Source: Colias croceus (taxonomy: Eukaryota > Arthropoda > Insecta > Lepidoptera > Pieridae). From it: a stretch of 64,000 nt of DNA. Below, in pieces: positions 47,860 to 59,800 of the stretch; position 1 is the stretch's first letter; every line of letters begins with the position of its first letter. The position numbers and the translations under genes are program-made. The notes under the pieces were generated by a model. It was not told where the DNA came from and did no database searches. It worked only from the letters and a program-made list of their open reading frames with translations. The stretch spans positions 2,743,001 through 2,807,000 of the forward strand of contig NC_059552.1 in the NCBI RefSeq assembly GCF_905220415.1. The letters run 5' to 3'.

Positions 47860-49125
47860 TTTGAAGCATTTTTTACTTCGGCGACCCTGACCTATCTGCC
47901 ACCGGTTCAGAGAACCATTGAATTTCGTGATGTATGGAAAATGGAAACCGAGGGTCGGAGAGAAATTCTGAGTATGCAGTTTTGTAAATCTGGCCGATTA
48001 GAGCACAGAAGTCAATTTTCAGACCGATCGTAAAGTAACCGGCGCCACCATCTTGCCTCGAAAAATCAGCCATTTTTTTTAAAAAAATTACGTCTAATTT
48101 GAAATTTCTCGATTGCCCTGGTAGCACCCCATCTTCCTGATCATTTTTTAGTTTTACACCCCCCGGCTATCTGGCGCCGTTTCGGAGAGCCGTCGAATTT
48201 AGCGTTGTATGAAACTCGGAAACCAGCGGTAGAAACTCGATTATGAGTATGCCAACTTAATGTGCGGCTCGATTAAAGCCCCTGTGCCAAGTTTCAGCGC
48301 GATCGGACCAGCGATGGCCATTTTCGCATTTGTATGGCGGCGGCCATTTTTTCCGCCATTTTGAATTTTTTTCACTATCTGTGGTAATTGCTCGAGGTCT
48401 ACTCCAAGTTTAGTTTGAGCACCCCAGATGTAGCTGCTACCGTTTGCGCGGGCCGTTGACCGTCTTCGAGAGATGAGGGAAAGTTTAAGATTTCGGATTT
48501 TTCTGGATATCCTGGGAGCTGGGCGAGTACGAATGCGTCATTGGTGTATTTCTCCATTGCACCACCTCGGCTAAATTTACGTTTTTATGTTTGCGCCAAA
48601 AATGGAAAAATTCCAAAATCGAGCGACCCATTATGGCTCCCTGGTAGCGTCCCAGGGTGGTGATCATTTTTAGTTCCGGGACCCCCCACCCAACTCGCAC
48701 CGTTTCCGCGGGCCGTTGGAGTTTACGTTGTATGGAAGTTGGAAACTGGGGCCCGGAGCCACTCGAACGGGGCACCGATCGATTCGCCGGCTCGAATAGA
48801 GCACGTGTGCCAAATTTGAGACGTAAGGATTCATAAACGGCGATTTTGGCAAAGTACGGCGGCCATCTTGTTTTCGCGAAAATCCCCATTTTTCCACCAC
48901 CCCTGGTAATCGCCACCAGTTCCAAGCATTTTTTGTTCAGACACCCCCCCTCCAAGTGCCACCGTTTCTGCGCACCACCAGGGGTCCACTCGGTATTCGA
49001 AGGTGATCGAGATCGCTATATTTTTCCTCTGGTCACTCGGCGCACCTCTACACGATCACGTCGAAATCCCCCCCACTTTCCACGTAGTTTCCGAGAAAAG
49101 CGATGTCAGTCAGTCAGTGAGTGAG
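47860..49125. repeat. degenerate internal repeats of about 260 bp, copy A
   Basis: A block of C-rich sequence followed by ACCGTTTC-like and GCGGGCCGTTGGA-like phrases recurs at 47901, 48176, 48439, 48699 and 48961, spaced 275, 263, 260 and 262 bases. Before each there is a CCTGGTA..TTTTTAGTT-type phrase. Units are strongly diverged, so the array is old. Frames of 60-156 codons on both strands look like by-products. Confidence 0.7.
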
Positions 49126-49159
49126 TGAGTGGTAGTGTAGCTTTATATATATATGATGA

Positions 49160-49609
49160 TAAATAAAGTATATTTTTAAATGTAGTTCCGTTTATAGTAA
49201 AAGCCGCTTTGCGTGTTTTATTGTTTCGTCTTTCACATTCGTTACAAAAATTGTGATCGAGTAACGTCTACTGCACTCTTCCTAGTTTATAATGGCAACT
49301 AAAAAAAATGAGACACGAAAAAAATCTCAATCGTCACCTAGGAACGTATAACGTAGAACCTATAATCCCATATAATAATTACGGTTTCTGTATTCGAGGC
49401 ATATATTTTATGGAACATATACCCCGCCAATAAGGAACTTTTACTGTAGTGATTAATAATTATTATAAGTCAATAATCATTATTATTTGACTATTATCAA
49501 TTATTTTTTAACTAATAATCATTATTGTTTTTTTCCTTAAAATAAACAACTGTAATTAATAATAATACCCCAAAATTATGCAAATAATACACCAATTACG
49601 TAATAATAA
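49160..49609. other. AT-rich noncoding DNA, nothing recognised
   Basis: Flank between two Helitrons, with no feature of its own beyond TAAT-rich runs. Confidence 0.55.
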
Positions 49610-49792
49610 TCCATACTAATATTATAAATGCGAACGTAACTCTGTCTGTCTGTCTGTGACTCAATCACGCCTAAACTACTGAACCAATTTGCATGAAATT
49701 TGGTATAGAGATATTTTGATACCCGAAAAAGGGCATAGGCTACCTTTTATTGCGAAATATGTACCACGGGCGAAGCCGGGGCGGACCACTAG
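49610..49792 (+). mobile_element. nonautonomous Helitron, Lep1-like copy 4 (short form)
   Basis: The TC start follows A and the CTAG end precedes T. The 183 bases match 7669-7851 at all but about six positions, including the deletion of the central segment and the end GAAGCCGGGGCGGACC. Confidence 0.88.
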
Positions 49793-49872
49793 TATTATAT
49801 ATATAAAACAAATTATTATAAACTAAACTCTTATTTCACAGTAACGCAGCTTTTATCGTTTTGAAATACCTA

Positions 49873-51156
49873 GTGCACACTAAAAGTTTTGCGTTTCTAG
49901 CCACCCATAAATGTTTGAATTTTGAATGTTATATTTTTTTAACCTATGAAGTCTCATAAGTTGAGGAAAAAAAAATTTGGCTGGAAGCTCGTGTCAATTT
50001 TTTTTTATCTCAAGTTGAAGTTCGTTGTCCGTAGCAAAAACGGAACTAACACGAAACAATTTTAGGGCGATGATTTTTGATGATTTTAAAAGTTCGCTTT
50101 CTCCGAAAGCTTGCACTGCTCGCCTTCAAAATACTTTTGGGAGGGAAGCACCTTATTTGAGCACTGTAAGGCATTGATATGCTGAATTTCATCGCGGCCG
50201 TGTTTCTCTTCATGATGAAATTCGTGAAGGTCGACCCTCAACTGCGATCACGGAGGAAAATATGGCTACCATCATACGACTAATTTAAGAAAATTGCCAT
50301 ATCACTTATTAGGAGATTCGAGGACATTTGGGGATTGGTATGAGACAAATTCAGAAAATTTTACATGAACATTTCAAAGTTAGGAAGCTTGGTTGCCTGT
50401 GAATTGCTCCTAAACTCACTCCAGAACAAAAACGACATCGAGTAGATTGGTGTTAAGAAATGCTATTAAAGTACAATTACGGACATTCTAACGCCGTGTA
50501 TAATATCGTGACAGGATATGAAATATGTGTATATGGTTATATTCCAGAAATAAAACACCAATATTCTTTGTGGGTGTTTAGAAGTGACAGCAAACCAACC
50601 AAATTGAGGCAGGCGAGAAGGGTTGGCAAACAAATGATTGCATTATTTTTCTCTAAGACAAATCCTGTCTGCACTATCCCACTTGAGTAACAAAAGACTG
50701 TTAATGCCGAGTGGTACACCACTATTTTTTGCCCAATTTCTTAGAAAAAATAAGAGAAAAGCGACCTAGAAGTCGCATCTTGTTGCACCATGACAGTGCT
50801 TCGGCGCACACCGCGAACAAAACAAAGTCATTTTTGGCTACTGAAAACATAGAGCACGTGACTCATGCCGCACGCAGTCTTAACCTAGAACCTTGCGATT
50901 TCTTTCTTTTCCCAAAAATCTATGAATCAATGAGTGGTTCGACATTTACGAGACCAGAAGAGGCCGTGGTTGCTTTCAAACAGCACGCAGAAAACATACC
51001 CTCGGACCAATGGTCCTCATGTTTCCAGAAATGGTTTGAACGGATGAAAAAGTGTTTTAAATGTAACGGAGAATACTTTAAAAAGTAGTAAATATAATAT
51101 TGGACGAATAAATTGTTTTGTTTATTAGTTACGCAAAACTTTCAGTGTGGCCCACG
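49873..51156 (+). mobile_element. mariner element, inactive
   Basis: Imperfect terminal inverted repeats share CACACTRAAAGTTTTGCGT (left at 49876-49894; right, inverted, at about 51131-51149). TA flanks the proposed ends (49871-49872 and 51157-51158). The length of about 1.28 kb is usual for mariner. The transposase frame inside is broken. Confidence 0.8.
50070..51088 (+). pseudogene. mariner transposase relic (D,D34D)
   Basis: Mariner transposase cuts and pastes the element at TA. Readable segments in order: MIFDDFKSSLSPK near 50070, REGRPSTAITEENMATIIRL, an HRVDWC block, VTGYEICVYGY, EWYTTIF, LLHHDSASAHTA and EPCDFFLFP, then a C-terminal FERMKKCFKCNGEYFKK ending at TAG 51086. The second and third aspartates (50792 and 50897) have exactly 34 residues between them. 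The first, expected in TGDE, is Tyr (TAT 50517-50519). There are several stops (for example TGA within VRH_YAEF, TAA after RLI, TGA in GCL_IAPK) and a frameshift near 50700-50730. It cannot be active. Confidence 0.88.
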
Positions 51157-51158
51157 TA

Positions 51159-51927
51159 AAAGCATACGAGGTGAAACTTTATGACCAACTGATATTTTTA
51201 TTCTGTGTCATCAAGTAACTACGTTTTTATCATATTACTCAATTTACATACCGTTTCTTATAGTTTACTCTTTTTTTTGATACTGACACTGCTTTCTTCC
51301 GAATTTTGTTTGTTTTGTTACCCATTTTCAATAATTTATCGTTACTCAAAACGTAAAATCGAGCGGAGATAATTTGACACAGGTCCTACGTTAGCAAGCG
51401 CCTGATCAGGACTGGCGGGGTAGCGGGCAGCGCGGTTTGTAAAGAAAACGCTGGGCAACGTTAAGTTCTGAGATATAATATGTATTTAATAATTACAGGG
51501 CTTCAGTAGAAAACCAAAATTTAGCACGTTTTCTGCAGTACATCAAAATACATATCCTTATATAAAAATTATTTCCAAAATCAGAAATTTCATTAATAAA
51601 TAATTCGTTTTCGATCTTTATTTTAGCCTATTTTTATGATTTTATATGATCGACCAAAATACACGTGGTTGTGTAACAAATTAGCACACTTTTTAGGAAA
51701 TATCTTGAAGTGTATTGATTATTTTTTCTAGAAGCGTCATATAATTGCAAATACATGAAAAATTTGATCTTGCAAACCAATTTTACTCCGCTTCGCTGAA
51801 AGGACTCCCCTTAAGATACGTTTGGTGCTCTTGCATGGAAGCGCTTACGATTGATTAATGTTAGCTATTGATTGAATGGAAATTTCTATTACGCTTTGGA
51901 CGAATTGAATTCGCCAATGTGGGTATG
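51159..51927. other. AT-rich noncoding DNA, nothing recognised
   Basis: No supported feature. A GGCGGGGTAGCGGGCAGCGC patch lies at about 51415-51434. Confidence 0.5.
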
Positions 51928-51930
51928 TAA

Positions 51931-52100
51931 TGGGCCCTCTTCATAATGGGCAGCGTTGGGCGAGTAGAGGCAATCACGATAGTGGAGAGAGAAAAATTTG
52001 ACCGTCATTATAGGTGTTTATTTTTATCCACCGCGCGTAATGGCGGTAAACATCAACGATCATTTGTTGGGCCAACGTTGCCCATTGTGAAGAGAGCCCA
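51931..52100. mobile_element. MITE with TGGGCCCTCTTCA termini (TAA duplication)
   Basis: Inverted ends TGGGCCCTCTTCATAATGGG and, on the other strand, TGGGCTCTCTTCACAATGGG continue for about 32 bases. TAA flanks both sides (51928-51930 and 52101-52103). The 170-bp noncoding element therefore fits the PIF/Harbinger TWA rule but is unrelated in sequence to MITE family A. Confidence 0.82.
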
Positions 52101-52103
52101 TAA

Positions 52104-52877
52104 TATGATCTTTTAAGATAAGCCATATTGTTTTCCAATCCAATATGTTCGCAACTTTCCTGTAGACACAAATTGCATTAAAATATAATTGCGATTCTAT
52201 AATTATCCATGAACGTGATCATGATCATGAACTGTAATGGTCACGTCAATACAAGAACGTGACATGGATTAAAATCATGCATAATTATGATTTGATTGAT
52301 TATGTGTATGATACGCAATACGTATTTATTTTTGCGTTCAACACTTCTATTCTTGAAGAAAAAGAAGGATGTACAAACAAACTAAGTAACAATACGATTC
52401 GTATAAATTTCATTGAATTATTTAAAAAAGTATGTAAACCTCGTTATTTGGATAAGATTCATCCTTTTGAACTTATTTTGAATATTCTTCATTATTCCTA
52501 TTAACAATATCATATAATGATATCAAGCGACGCTCCAATGTCAACAATATCTACGATCTACCAACAAACTCCGTTCAAACAACAAAAAAAAAATATCAGC
52601 AAACAACAGCATCATTATTTACCTAACAAAACCTAGCCTCAAGTCTTAATTAAGCGCAACATCTAGACGTAAAGTAGGTCTCGATTACTCGATAATTAAC
52701 CAGCGCACTGTAGCTCAGGTGTTTCTAATTAAGGCCCTGTGTAGCGGTTCGATCTTCATTAATAAACACGATATGAACATTACTTATTAGTTATATTTCA
52801 CCCGCGGGATCATGCCGACATGTAGCCTTGCGAACGGCAGGCTAGTCGAATTATAGAGTTTATTTGAATATGATAGA
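52104..52877. other. AT-rich noncoding DNA, nothing recognised
   Basis: The 81-codon frame at 52259-52504 has no motif. A short palindrome ATGATCATGATCAT lies near 52213-52229. Confidence 0.5.
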
Positions 52878-53105
52878 CTAGATTTCCGCCCGCGGCTTCG
52901 CTCGCGTTTGCAAAGGAAAACCCGCATAGTTGCCGTTCCCGTGGGATTTCCTGGATAAAAACTATCCTATGTGTTAATCCAAGTTACCCTCTATATATGT
53001 GCTAAATTTCATTGTAATCGGTTCAGTAGTTTTTACGTGAAAGAGTAACAAACATCCATACATCCATACTTACAAACTTTCGCCTTTATAATATAATATT
53101 AAGAT
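52878..53105 (-). mobile_element. nonautonomous Helitron, related family, minus strand
   Basis: On the minus strand it runs from TCTTAATATTATATTATAAA through GTTACTCTTTCACG, AACTACTGAACCGATT and CGAGCGAAGCCGCGGGCGG to CTAG|T. Order and terminal block match the Lep1-like group, but the 5' half differs from copies 1-4 (a TATGGATG repeat in place of the CTGT run), so it is a separate subfamily. Confidence 0.8.
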
Positions 53106-54014
53106 AAGATAAGATTAAGCTGTATAGCCTGACGTCACAAATGATTAAATAGTAAAATGATTCAGGAATCGCGTATCAGATACACCAGCTAAATTCGAAT
53201 TGAGCTTTAGTTCTAGATATTGCAATCCGAAATCTACTGAATAAGTTAATTAAAAAAATACGATTATTACGTCTGATCACTTCTTATATCATTTTTGAAA
53301 CTGTATAGAAAATACAAATTCTCTCGACATCTTTACAAATAACAAAACAGAACATTGATCCATGTCGCAGACATTCACTAGAAATAAAAATACCTCGAGA
53401 TAAGATTGTAAAGCTAAAGCCGTCGCTTTGCTCAATTCCTCGACACACGTAAAACTTTACAATCTTAAAGAAAGCTGAACATATAGACTTGTCTTATAAG
53501 ACGATTTATACTACCTATGCTTGCTAGTAGCCTAGTAATATTAGACGAACATATTCAAGTCGTATAGATAATACGCTTCTTTTTCAAAGTAAAAAATCTC
53601 GCCCTATTTACCATCCGGTAAAAACTCGTTTAATCCAGATAAAACGGAAGACTCCCCCACAATTTAGGTTCGACTATCGCTCAATAAAACCGTAGATCGA
53701 GGTCGGGCAATTTTATACCTGAATAACCGACGAAAGATGGGTTACCTTTCATCCAGTTTAGTTACCGTTAAATTATTCGAGTAGTTCGCTTTGCCTGAAC
53801 TATCACGTCTTTATATCGTGTGTTGTAGCGATACGGGTCAATAAATATGAGTTATCTTATTCGTAGCTACAAAGCCAACGGTGTTGTTCAATCACATTGA
53901 GATGTTCGTGTTCGATATGTATGAAATGTTTTATTGTAACGGGTCGCATGGCATTCTATAGAACAACACCGATGCAAATGTTTAAGAATTTGAGACCATC
54001 TGCGGTTATGCGTA
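53106..54014. other. AT-rich noncoding DNA, nothing recognised
   Basis: No supported feature up to the inverted-repeat cluster. Confidence 0.5.
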
Positions 54015-54903
54015 TTTCCAAACTATACATAGCCAGAACGCAACCATAGGAAACTGCTCGTGTATACTTTGTAATGCTGTTTTTAAGTTTGTTATTACAA
54101 TATATACACGAATTTTGCGTACTGATCGTGTATACTTTGTAACGCGGATGCTGTCTTCTTCGTTCCAAACTATACACGATCAGTACGCAAAATATAACTA
54201 AATATACCTACTACACCACCACCACTTGCGCTTGAGCGAAATAATAAATATATAGGTAATCAAAGACTTGTAGGTACAGCTATATCTATCTACTTTTATT
54301 ATTCTTGATTATTATTGATTTAGTAAAATATGGAATAAACATATTATTAGTTAGGTAAGCTTAGGAAAATAAATAGGTAACAGATAAGGGTTAAGATAGG
54401 TTAGGTTAGGTTCATGTTTTTTTTTAACTACACAAAAATAGGAGCCCCGCGAAGCGAGGCTCCGTCGCCTCGCAACCGTCTTCTTCTGGACTTATAAGAT
54501 TCTTACATTTTAGCACTATTGTCAATTGTAAGTCGTGCAGTATTGTCGGGAACGAAGACACAAGCATCCTCTATACAAAAAATATACGATCAGTATGCAA
54601 CATAACATACACATGAATTGTAATACATATAATAGATTTTAAAACAGCAATACAATAATATAAACGCGAGCAATGGAAAGACGGCGCGCTTACTTCGAAA
54701 CATACACGATTAGTCCGCATGCGTATTGCGTACTGGCGCTGTATATTTTGGAGCGCTATTCTTAACTTACTTCACTACAAAGTATACGCGAGTATTTGCG
54801 TACTGCTGTTGTATAGATTGGAAGAACTTTGTAAAAAAGTTATTTCCAAACTATACGTGATTAGTTTCACACCGTTGCGTGCTGGCCTTGTATAGTTTGG
54901 AAA
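54015..54903. repeat. cluster of related inverted repeats
   Basis: A motif close to TTTCCAAACTATACACGA plus AGTACGCAA occurs at least eight times in both orientations. Clear hairpins are 54057-54111, 54112-54193 (33-bp arms with 31 matches, 16-base loop), 54695-54754 and 54843-54903 (perfect 14-bp outer stem TTTCCAAACTATAC/GTATAGTTTGGAAA). Single arms lie at 54015-54043, 54581-54601 and 54778-54825. Between them, 54441-54463 is a GGAGCC/GGCTCC hairpin and 54397-54411 holds a short GGTTA run. The 73-codon frame here is a by-product. Confidence 0.75.
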
Positions 54904-56705
54904 GACGCTGCGGGGTTATAAAGGAACTTCACACTAATTTTTAACAGTACGAAAAGTCGGATTCAATAATGTGCTGAGTAATTTAACCAAGCCATCGATC
55001 AGTTAAAGATTATTTATTTTCAAAATGTATTAAAACACACTCAATCAAATATTAATACAAAATACATACATCGTTAATATAAATCAAATCCGAACAAGGA
55101 ATATACTACTATACTATAGGATCTACTTCATCACCACGTATGAATAAACCGGCAATAACTCCTTATAGCAGTTGTAAACATATCGGTCTCAATTGAAAGA
55201 CAACTTACAAATTGTCACTATATCCCGCCATCTATTGCGGAAGGATAACATTTCCCCGACACCAGACACGCTACGTTATGTCATTTTCAATACGCTCACC
55301 GTGTCATTTATCATCCCGATTTACATATAACAGCCGACTGTATTTCTATAATTTCTAATATCGAAACCATTCAAAATACCACCCAGTATCGACTAAGAAC
55401 AATTGTCTGTCACGTAAATAGAGTTAAATGACACTTCGCGAGTCGAATGCACCAAGAAATCTAAGCGTAATTCCATTAAGCCGACATCTCAGGCATCGAG
55501 CGCAATAAGCGAGGCGCTTTAAGATTGACATTGATAACGAAAACAAAGTAGGAATGGCTGCGAGCGCATCGGATGTCCTATTTCCCGATTTGCTTTAATC
55601 ACTGCCGCATGCACTCAGGCACTCAATCAGCGCTGTAATTGGCACACAGCGCCTTTTACGAGCAAATTGTCCTCCAAGTGAACGTTCATTTGGTGCATTC
55701 GAGCTTTCATATTACAAACTGCTTTATTTGATACGAGACGCGGCTATGACTTTAATTGCATCTGCGGAAAATGAACTCTAGCTATACGTAAATTTTAGGC
55801 ATTTCATCATGCATTGGTTTGCTTAATGAATGCAGATATGACTGCGTCTTAATATACGCTTTTATGTACCTACCTATTATTATTTTGAAGCAAAATATCA
55901 AATTTCAATATAATGAATGGGCATTGACACGCTCGTAGAGCGTTAAAACAATTCACGGTTCAGTTAAAATAATAATTTTCTATAAAAAAAAACTGTTAAA
56001 TTCAATTTACCGTCCATCCATCGTACATTACTAAAGTGCGGTTGTGCCCTGCTATATCACATTTTTATTAAAAAACGAGAGCACTTTTAAAATAAGGTAC
56101 CGTAATAAAAAAACGTAAAACTTTTGCATACAAATTAAATGAACCCTCGTCTCAATCGCTATACAACGAGGGATTTATTAAAATTGAATAAAAATTTATT
56201 TTATGAATAACATGCATTTTGATGAGAATCATTGCGGATTAAATGAAAAACCGAAACAGAGCAGAATTCGTGACGAGCGTTCCTGCCGCGCTATAATGCC
56301 TCCCGGATAATGATATGACTGATAATGCTTTTTAATTTTATACCTAAATATTATAAATATAAAATCTCTATTATGATGATTGTATAAGGCTCACTTTATA
56401 TATCTCCTACTGCCTTACTTTCATAGAATCCGCACAATTGATTCATGTTTCATAATCTTTGGTATAAATTGCACTGCTCGGTTCCTTTAAATAGGTACAA
56501 TTTGTATAACGAATGGTTCCATTTCAACTTCTATACATTATAATGCAGTCACACAATTTCTTCATTTATTTGGCATAAGTATAACGACTCCATAATTACT
56601 TACCTATACCTACACATTAAATCATAAAACTTTAATTAATGATGTTCACTAAAAACATGAATTAGACAGAAACCACATTTGACAAAGTCAATGAAATGGA
56701 ATTTG
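54904..56705. other. noncoding DNA with a GC-richer block
   Basis: The block at about 55440-55760 is of balanced composition with many CpG and no simple repeats, and is a candidate conserved regulatory segment. No gene or element is recognised. Confidence 0.45.
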
Positions 56706-56877
56706 TTAAGAGCTAACGCGCAAGAGCAACTTTTGTCTCCGCAACTATTTTGTCGCTCCCATCACCTCTATGGGCTAGTAAGAAAGTGCGCGAACGTAGC
56801 GACGCAACTTCCTATAGTTGATGGGAGAGACAAAATAGTTACGGAGACAAAATTTGCTCTTGCGCGCTAGCTCTTAA
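56706..56877. mobile_element. MITE with 59-bp terminal inverted repeats and TTAA ends
   Basis: The left arm 56706-56764 pairs with the right arm at 55 of 59 positions, leaving a spacer of about 54 bases. Both ends read TTAA then GAGCT, so TTAA may be a piggyBac-type target duplication. Because TTAA is a palindrome it could equally be part of the arms. Antisense and sense open frames ending here are accidental. Confidence 0.85.
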
Positions 56878-59800
56878 CCATAAAATAAGAAGAATTCTGT
56901 AAATGGCAAATACGCACATACCACACATTACACCAATATTCAACATCTCGTAATATAAAATCAAATATGATTTATTGTTGCTTATAATCGAAATCCAATT
57001 GTATATAGGTACATAATCCCACATTTTCCGACCTATATCTACCGACAAAAGAAAAACCAATAAAAAAAAGGTTACAACGAACATAGCAATCGATACTAAT
57101 TACGAATTCATAGCACTTTAATTGAAGTGATCAGTTCACTCTACACTAAACCTAACTGTACACAAACTTGAAACTGAACTGAACAACATAAATTCGAGTG
57201 GGTACGTTCAGTATGCCATCGCTTACAAGTTAAGTAACGCTTTTAATTATGCATCGAGATTGCAATGTAGTTGTTTAAATAGAGATTCTATCTTAGCTTT
57301 GCTTGGTATTGAAAGTGAGTGAAATAACTTTTACAGCATCTGCATTGATAACGAAAAAATATATGCAAAAAATATTAACCCCGTAAAAATGGGCATCTGA
57401 CGACTGACATTCATAATATTCCAAAAGTACTCAATATAAAAATAAAATATTATATTACCTTTCTGTTCTCCCGTTAATGAGGACCCTTTCTGTATGTCAA
57501 AATATCTACCTGATAATAATTTTTGATTAGTAATATTTAATCGTAAATGACGGACAATTACGTCTATCTAATACGCTTCAATAATCGATCATAGATAATA
57601 TAGAGTCGATAACACGAAACCCCTAATAATATGCACCAACCGCTTGCGTTTCTCGAATGTTCCACGCCCGTCGCCCATGAATTACCGAATTGCCAACAAC
57701 TTAAGCTTGTACCGGTACAATTGTGTGACGTTAACCACTCCTGGTATTGACACGTCGTACAAGTTCCCAACTACGCCGTACCCAGCTTAGGTTCAATTAA
57801 CAGAAATAAGCTAACAAGTTATGCTCCTCACTTTGTACGAGGTCCCAAATTAGGCGAAACTCAGACGTGTGTGAATACAGCATTACAATGTTTTTGATAC
57901 AGTGCTAGTTATAATGAAGGTTTGCTGGTTTCAGTGAAAGCTTTTGCGCGATGAAATGTGTTATAACTGCATTTGAAATATTACTGCAATTCAATTTCAT
58001 ATTCAAATAGAGTAGAATTATCTGATTCATCTTCATTAATAAATAAATGGTGATTTAGAAGACCTTTGTCTCAGAGCTTTTTCCTAATAAATAACATATT
58101 ATTTTCTTAACAAAACTTTACTATGATCCAAAGAATGCAAAATAGCATTTTAAAAACAATAACCTCTATCATTTATTATTTCGCTCACAATTCCATTTGA
58201 AAAATCCAAAACGTAAATGCAGTTTTAAATTTCGTGAAAAATCGTTTAAGTATTAAAATCCTTTAGCCATTTTAAAAATAGCTGAGAACGAAACTAGTTA
58301 AAGTCGAAAGCGACATTGACTAATGGTGGCGAGCCCAAGATTGGAGAACAGGTGATTCGTACAGCTCCGCACCATTTATTGTGCCCTGGTACTCCAATGC
58401 TTTATTTGCTATCTATTCGAGATTATGCAATTCATTATATTCACCTTAATACTTTAACTTTATTAATGAAGGGTTGAATTTCATCTGTTTTTTTTTTTAG
58501 ACATCGTAGTATATTAATTAAGAATATAACGAACTTTATAATTCACTTCAAATCATCCTTTGACGTCAATCAAACCAAATAAATGCGCATCAATATTGTC
58601 TTGAATTCGGAAAATAACTGATAAGAATTTGATAAGCTGACAAAGGCCTTCCCGGGCAGTGTCAGAGAGCTGCGATATGAAAATATAATTTTCCACTCGT
58701 TTGAAATGTACGGTAACCACTAAGTGACCAAATTAACAAAGGTTTTAATAGTGATAAAATTAATTGTATTTATTAGCACCTAAATTTATAAATTCAATTA
58801 CAACATGCAACGAAATCCGCAAAGAAAGTTACAATTGTAAAGTATAATTAAAATTAATACTACGTAATAATATTATATTTCAACTAACCCAAATAATTTT
58901 TATTGCAAGAGAAAGCGAACGCGCAAATGTTATACATAAAAAAGTAAAAGTAAACAAATTAAAAAGTATAAAGTGATTCACTTTAGTTTATTTTTTCCGT
59001 GAGAAAAAAATTCCAAGGAAATTAAGAGTATACCCGTATTTCTTATAATTGCATGGACTACGATTTAGGTACTCAAAGCAGCCAGCAGATAGATAGTATA
59101 AAAAGAACGAAACAAAGACTATATTTAGAAAGTCAATAATAAAGACATCGTAATGCCCATACAAACAATTGGACAATATAATTGGTAGGGTGAATCACGG
59201 ATTGACGCAACGGACTGTGAAAGTAAATCCGCGAAAGTAGTTTGGGCCATAGGAAAGTCACGATTAAAACCTTATTTATATGAGCAAAAACCAGATTACC
59301 AAATAGCAGCTTTAATACGATTAAATAACGCTGCACATTAAGCAAATAATATTGCACTTATATGTAACACGCTGCATAAAATGTGCATGTAAAGTTAACT
59401 TTAATCCATTTTATAATAAATACACATAATAAATGTGTTTATTAATGCAGCCATAATGTCGTGTAAACACTTCATAATTTTCTTTGACGTTTGTAATAAT
59501 ATTTAACAGACTTTAAAAAGGCAAATTTAAACTTTAAAGCGATTGACCGCAATATTTTCCAGCTTTACACAGTGCAAGTCTCAAAGCGCGCCCTAGTTAC
59601 ATTATTTAGCAAAGTCGTTAGTCGTCATTACTGGCAAAATAAGAAATCACTATTTCCACAGAAACAAGAACAAGTTATCAAACTTTTCTATTAATAAGTG
59701 AGAAGTAGAGATTTTGTGAACAATTCGCGTTAATCCCAGAAGCGCGAAATGGCTAAAACATTTCTTATATTACGGTAGCATGTTTGAAAACTAGTGGCCC

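Larger units (their letters stand above)
45937..49157 (-). mobile_element. nonautonomous Helitron, copy A
   Basis: On the minus strand the right end starts with TCATATATATATAAAGC after an A, and the left end is a GC-rich 10-bp hairpin (CGCGGGCTGC/GCAGCCCGCG), 13 bases, then CTAG|T at 45937. That is the Helitron 3' architecture. The inside holds a tandem array of the terminal hairpin unit, a minisatellite and a 260-bp-period region, listed separately. The 5' end also has CTCACTCACTGACTGACTGAC. No Rep/helicase gene is present. Copy B lies at 60556 onward. Confidence 0.8.

Noticed and set aside
47638..48033. 131-codon plus-strand frame and its relative at 63071-63400
   Set aside because: The frame lies in the noncoding interior of a Helitron, begins in hairpin repeat sequence, and the two copies are interrupted differently. 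Its similarity between copies is explained by transposon identity.
48485..48955. 156-codon minus-strand frame
   Set aside because: Covers two diverged 260-bp repeat units; no domain and no matching frame in the other units.
54397..54412. Telomeric repeat array
   Set aside because: Only about three GGTTA units; too short to indicate an internal telomeric tract.
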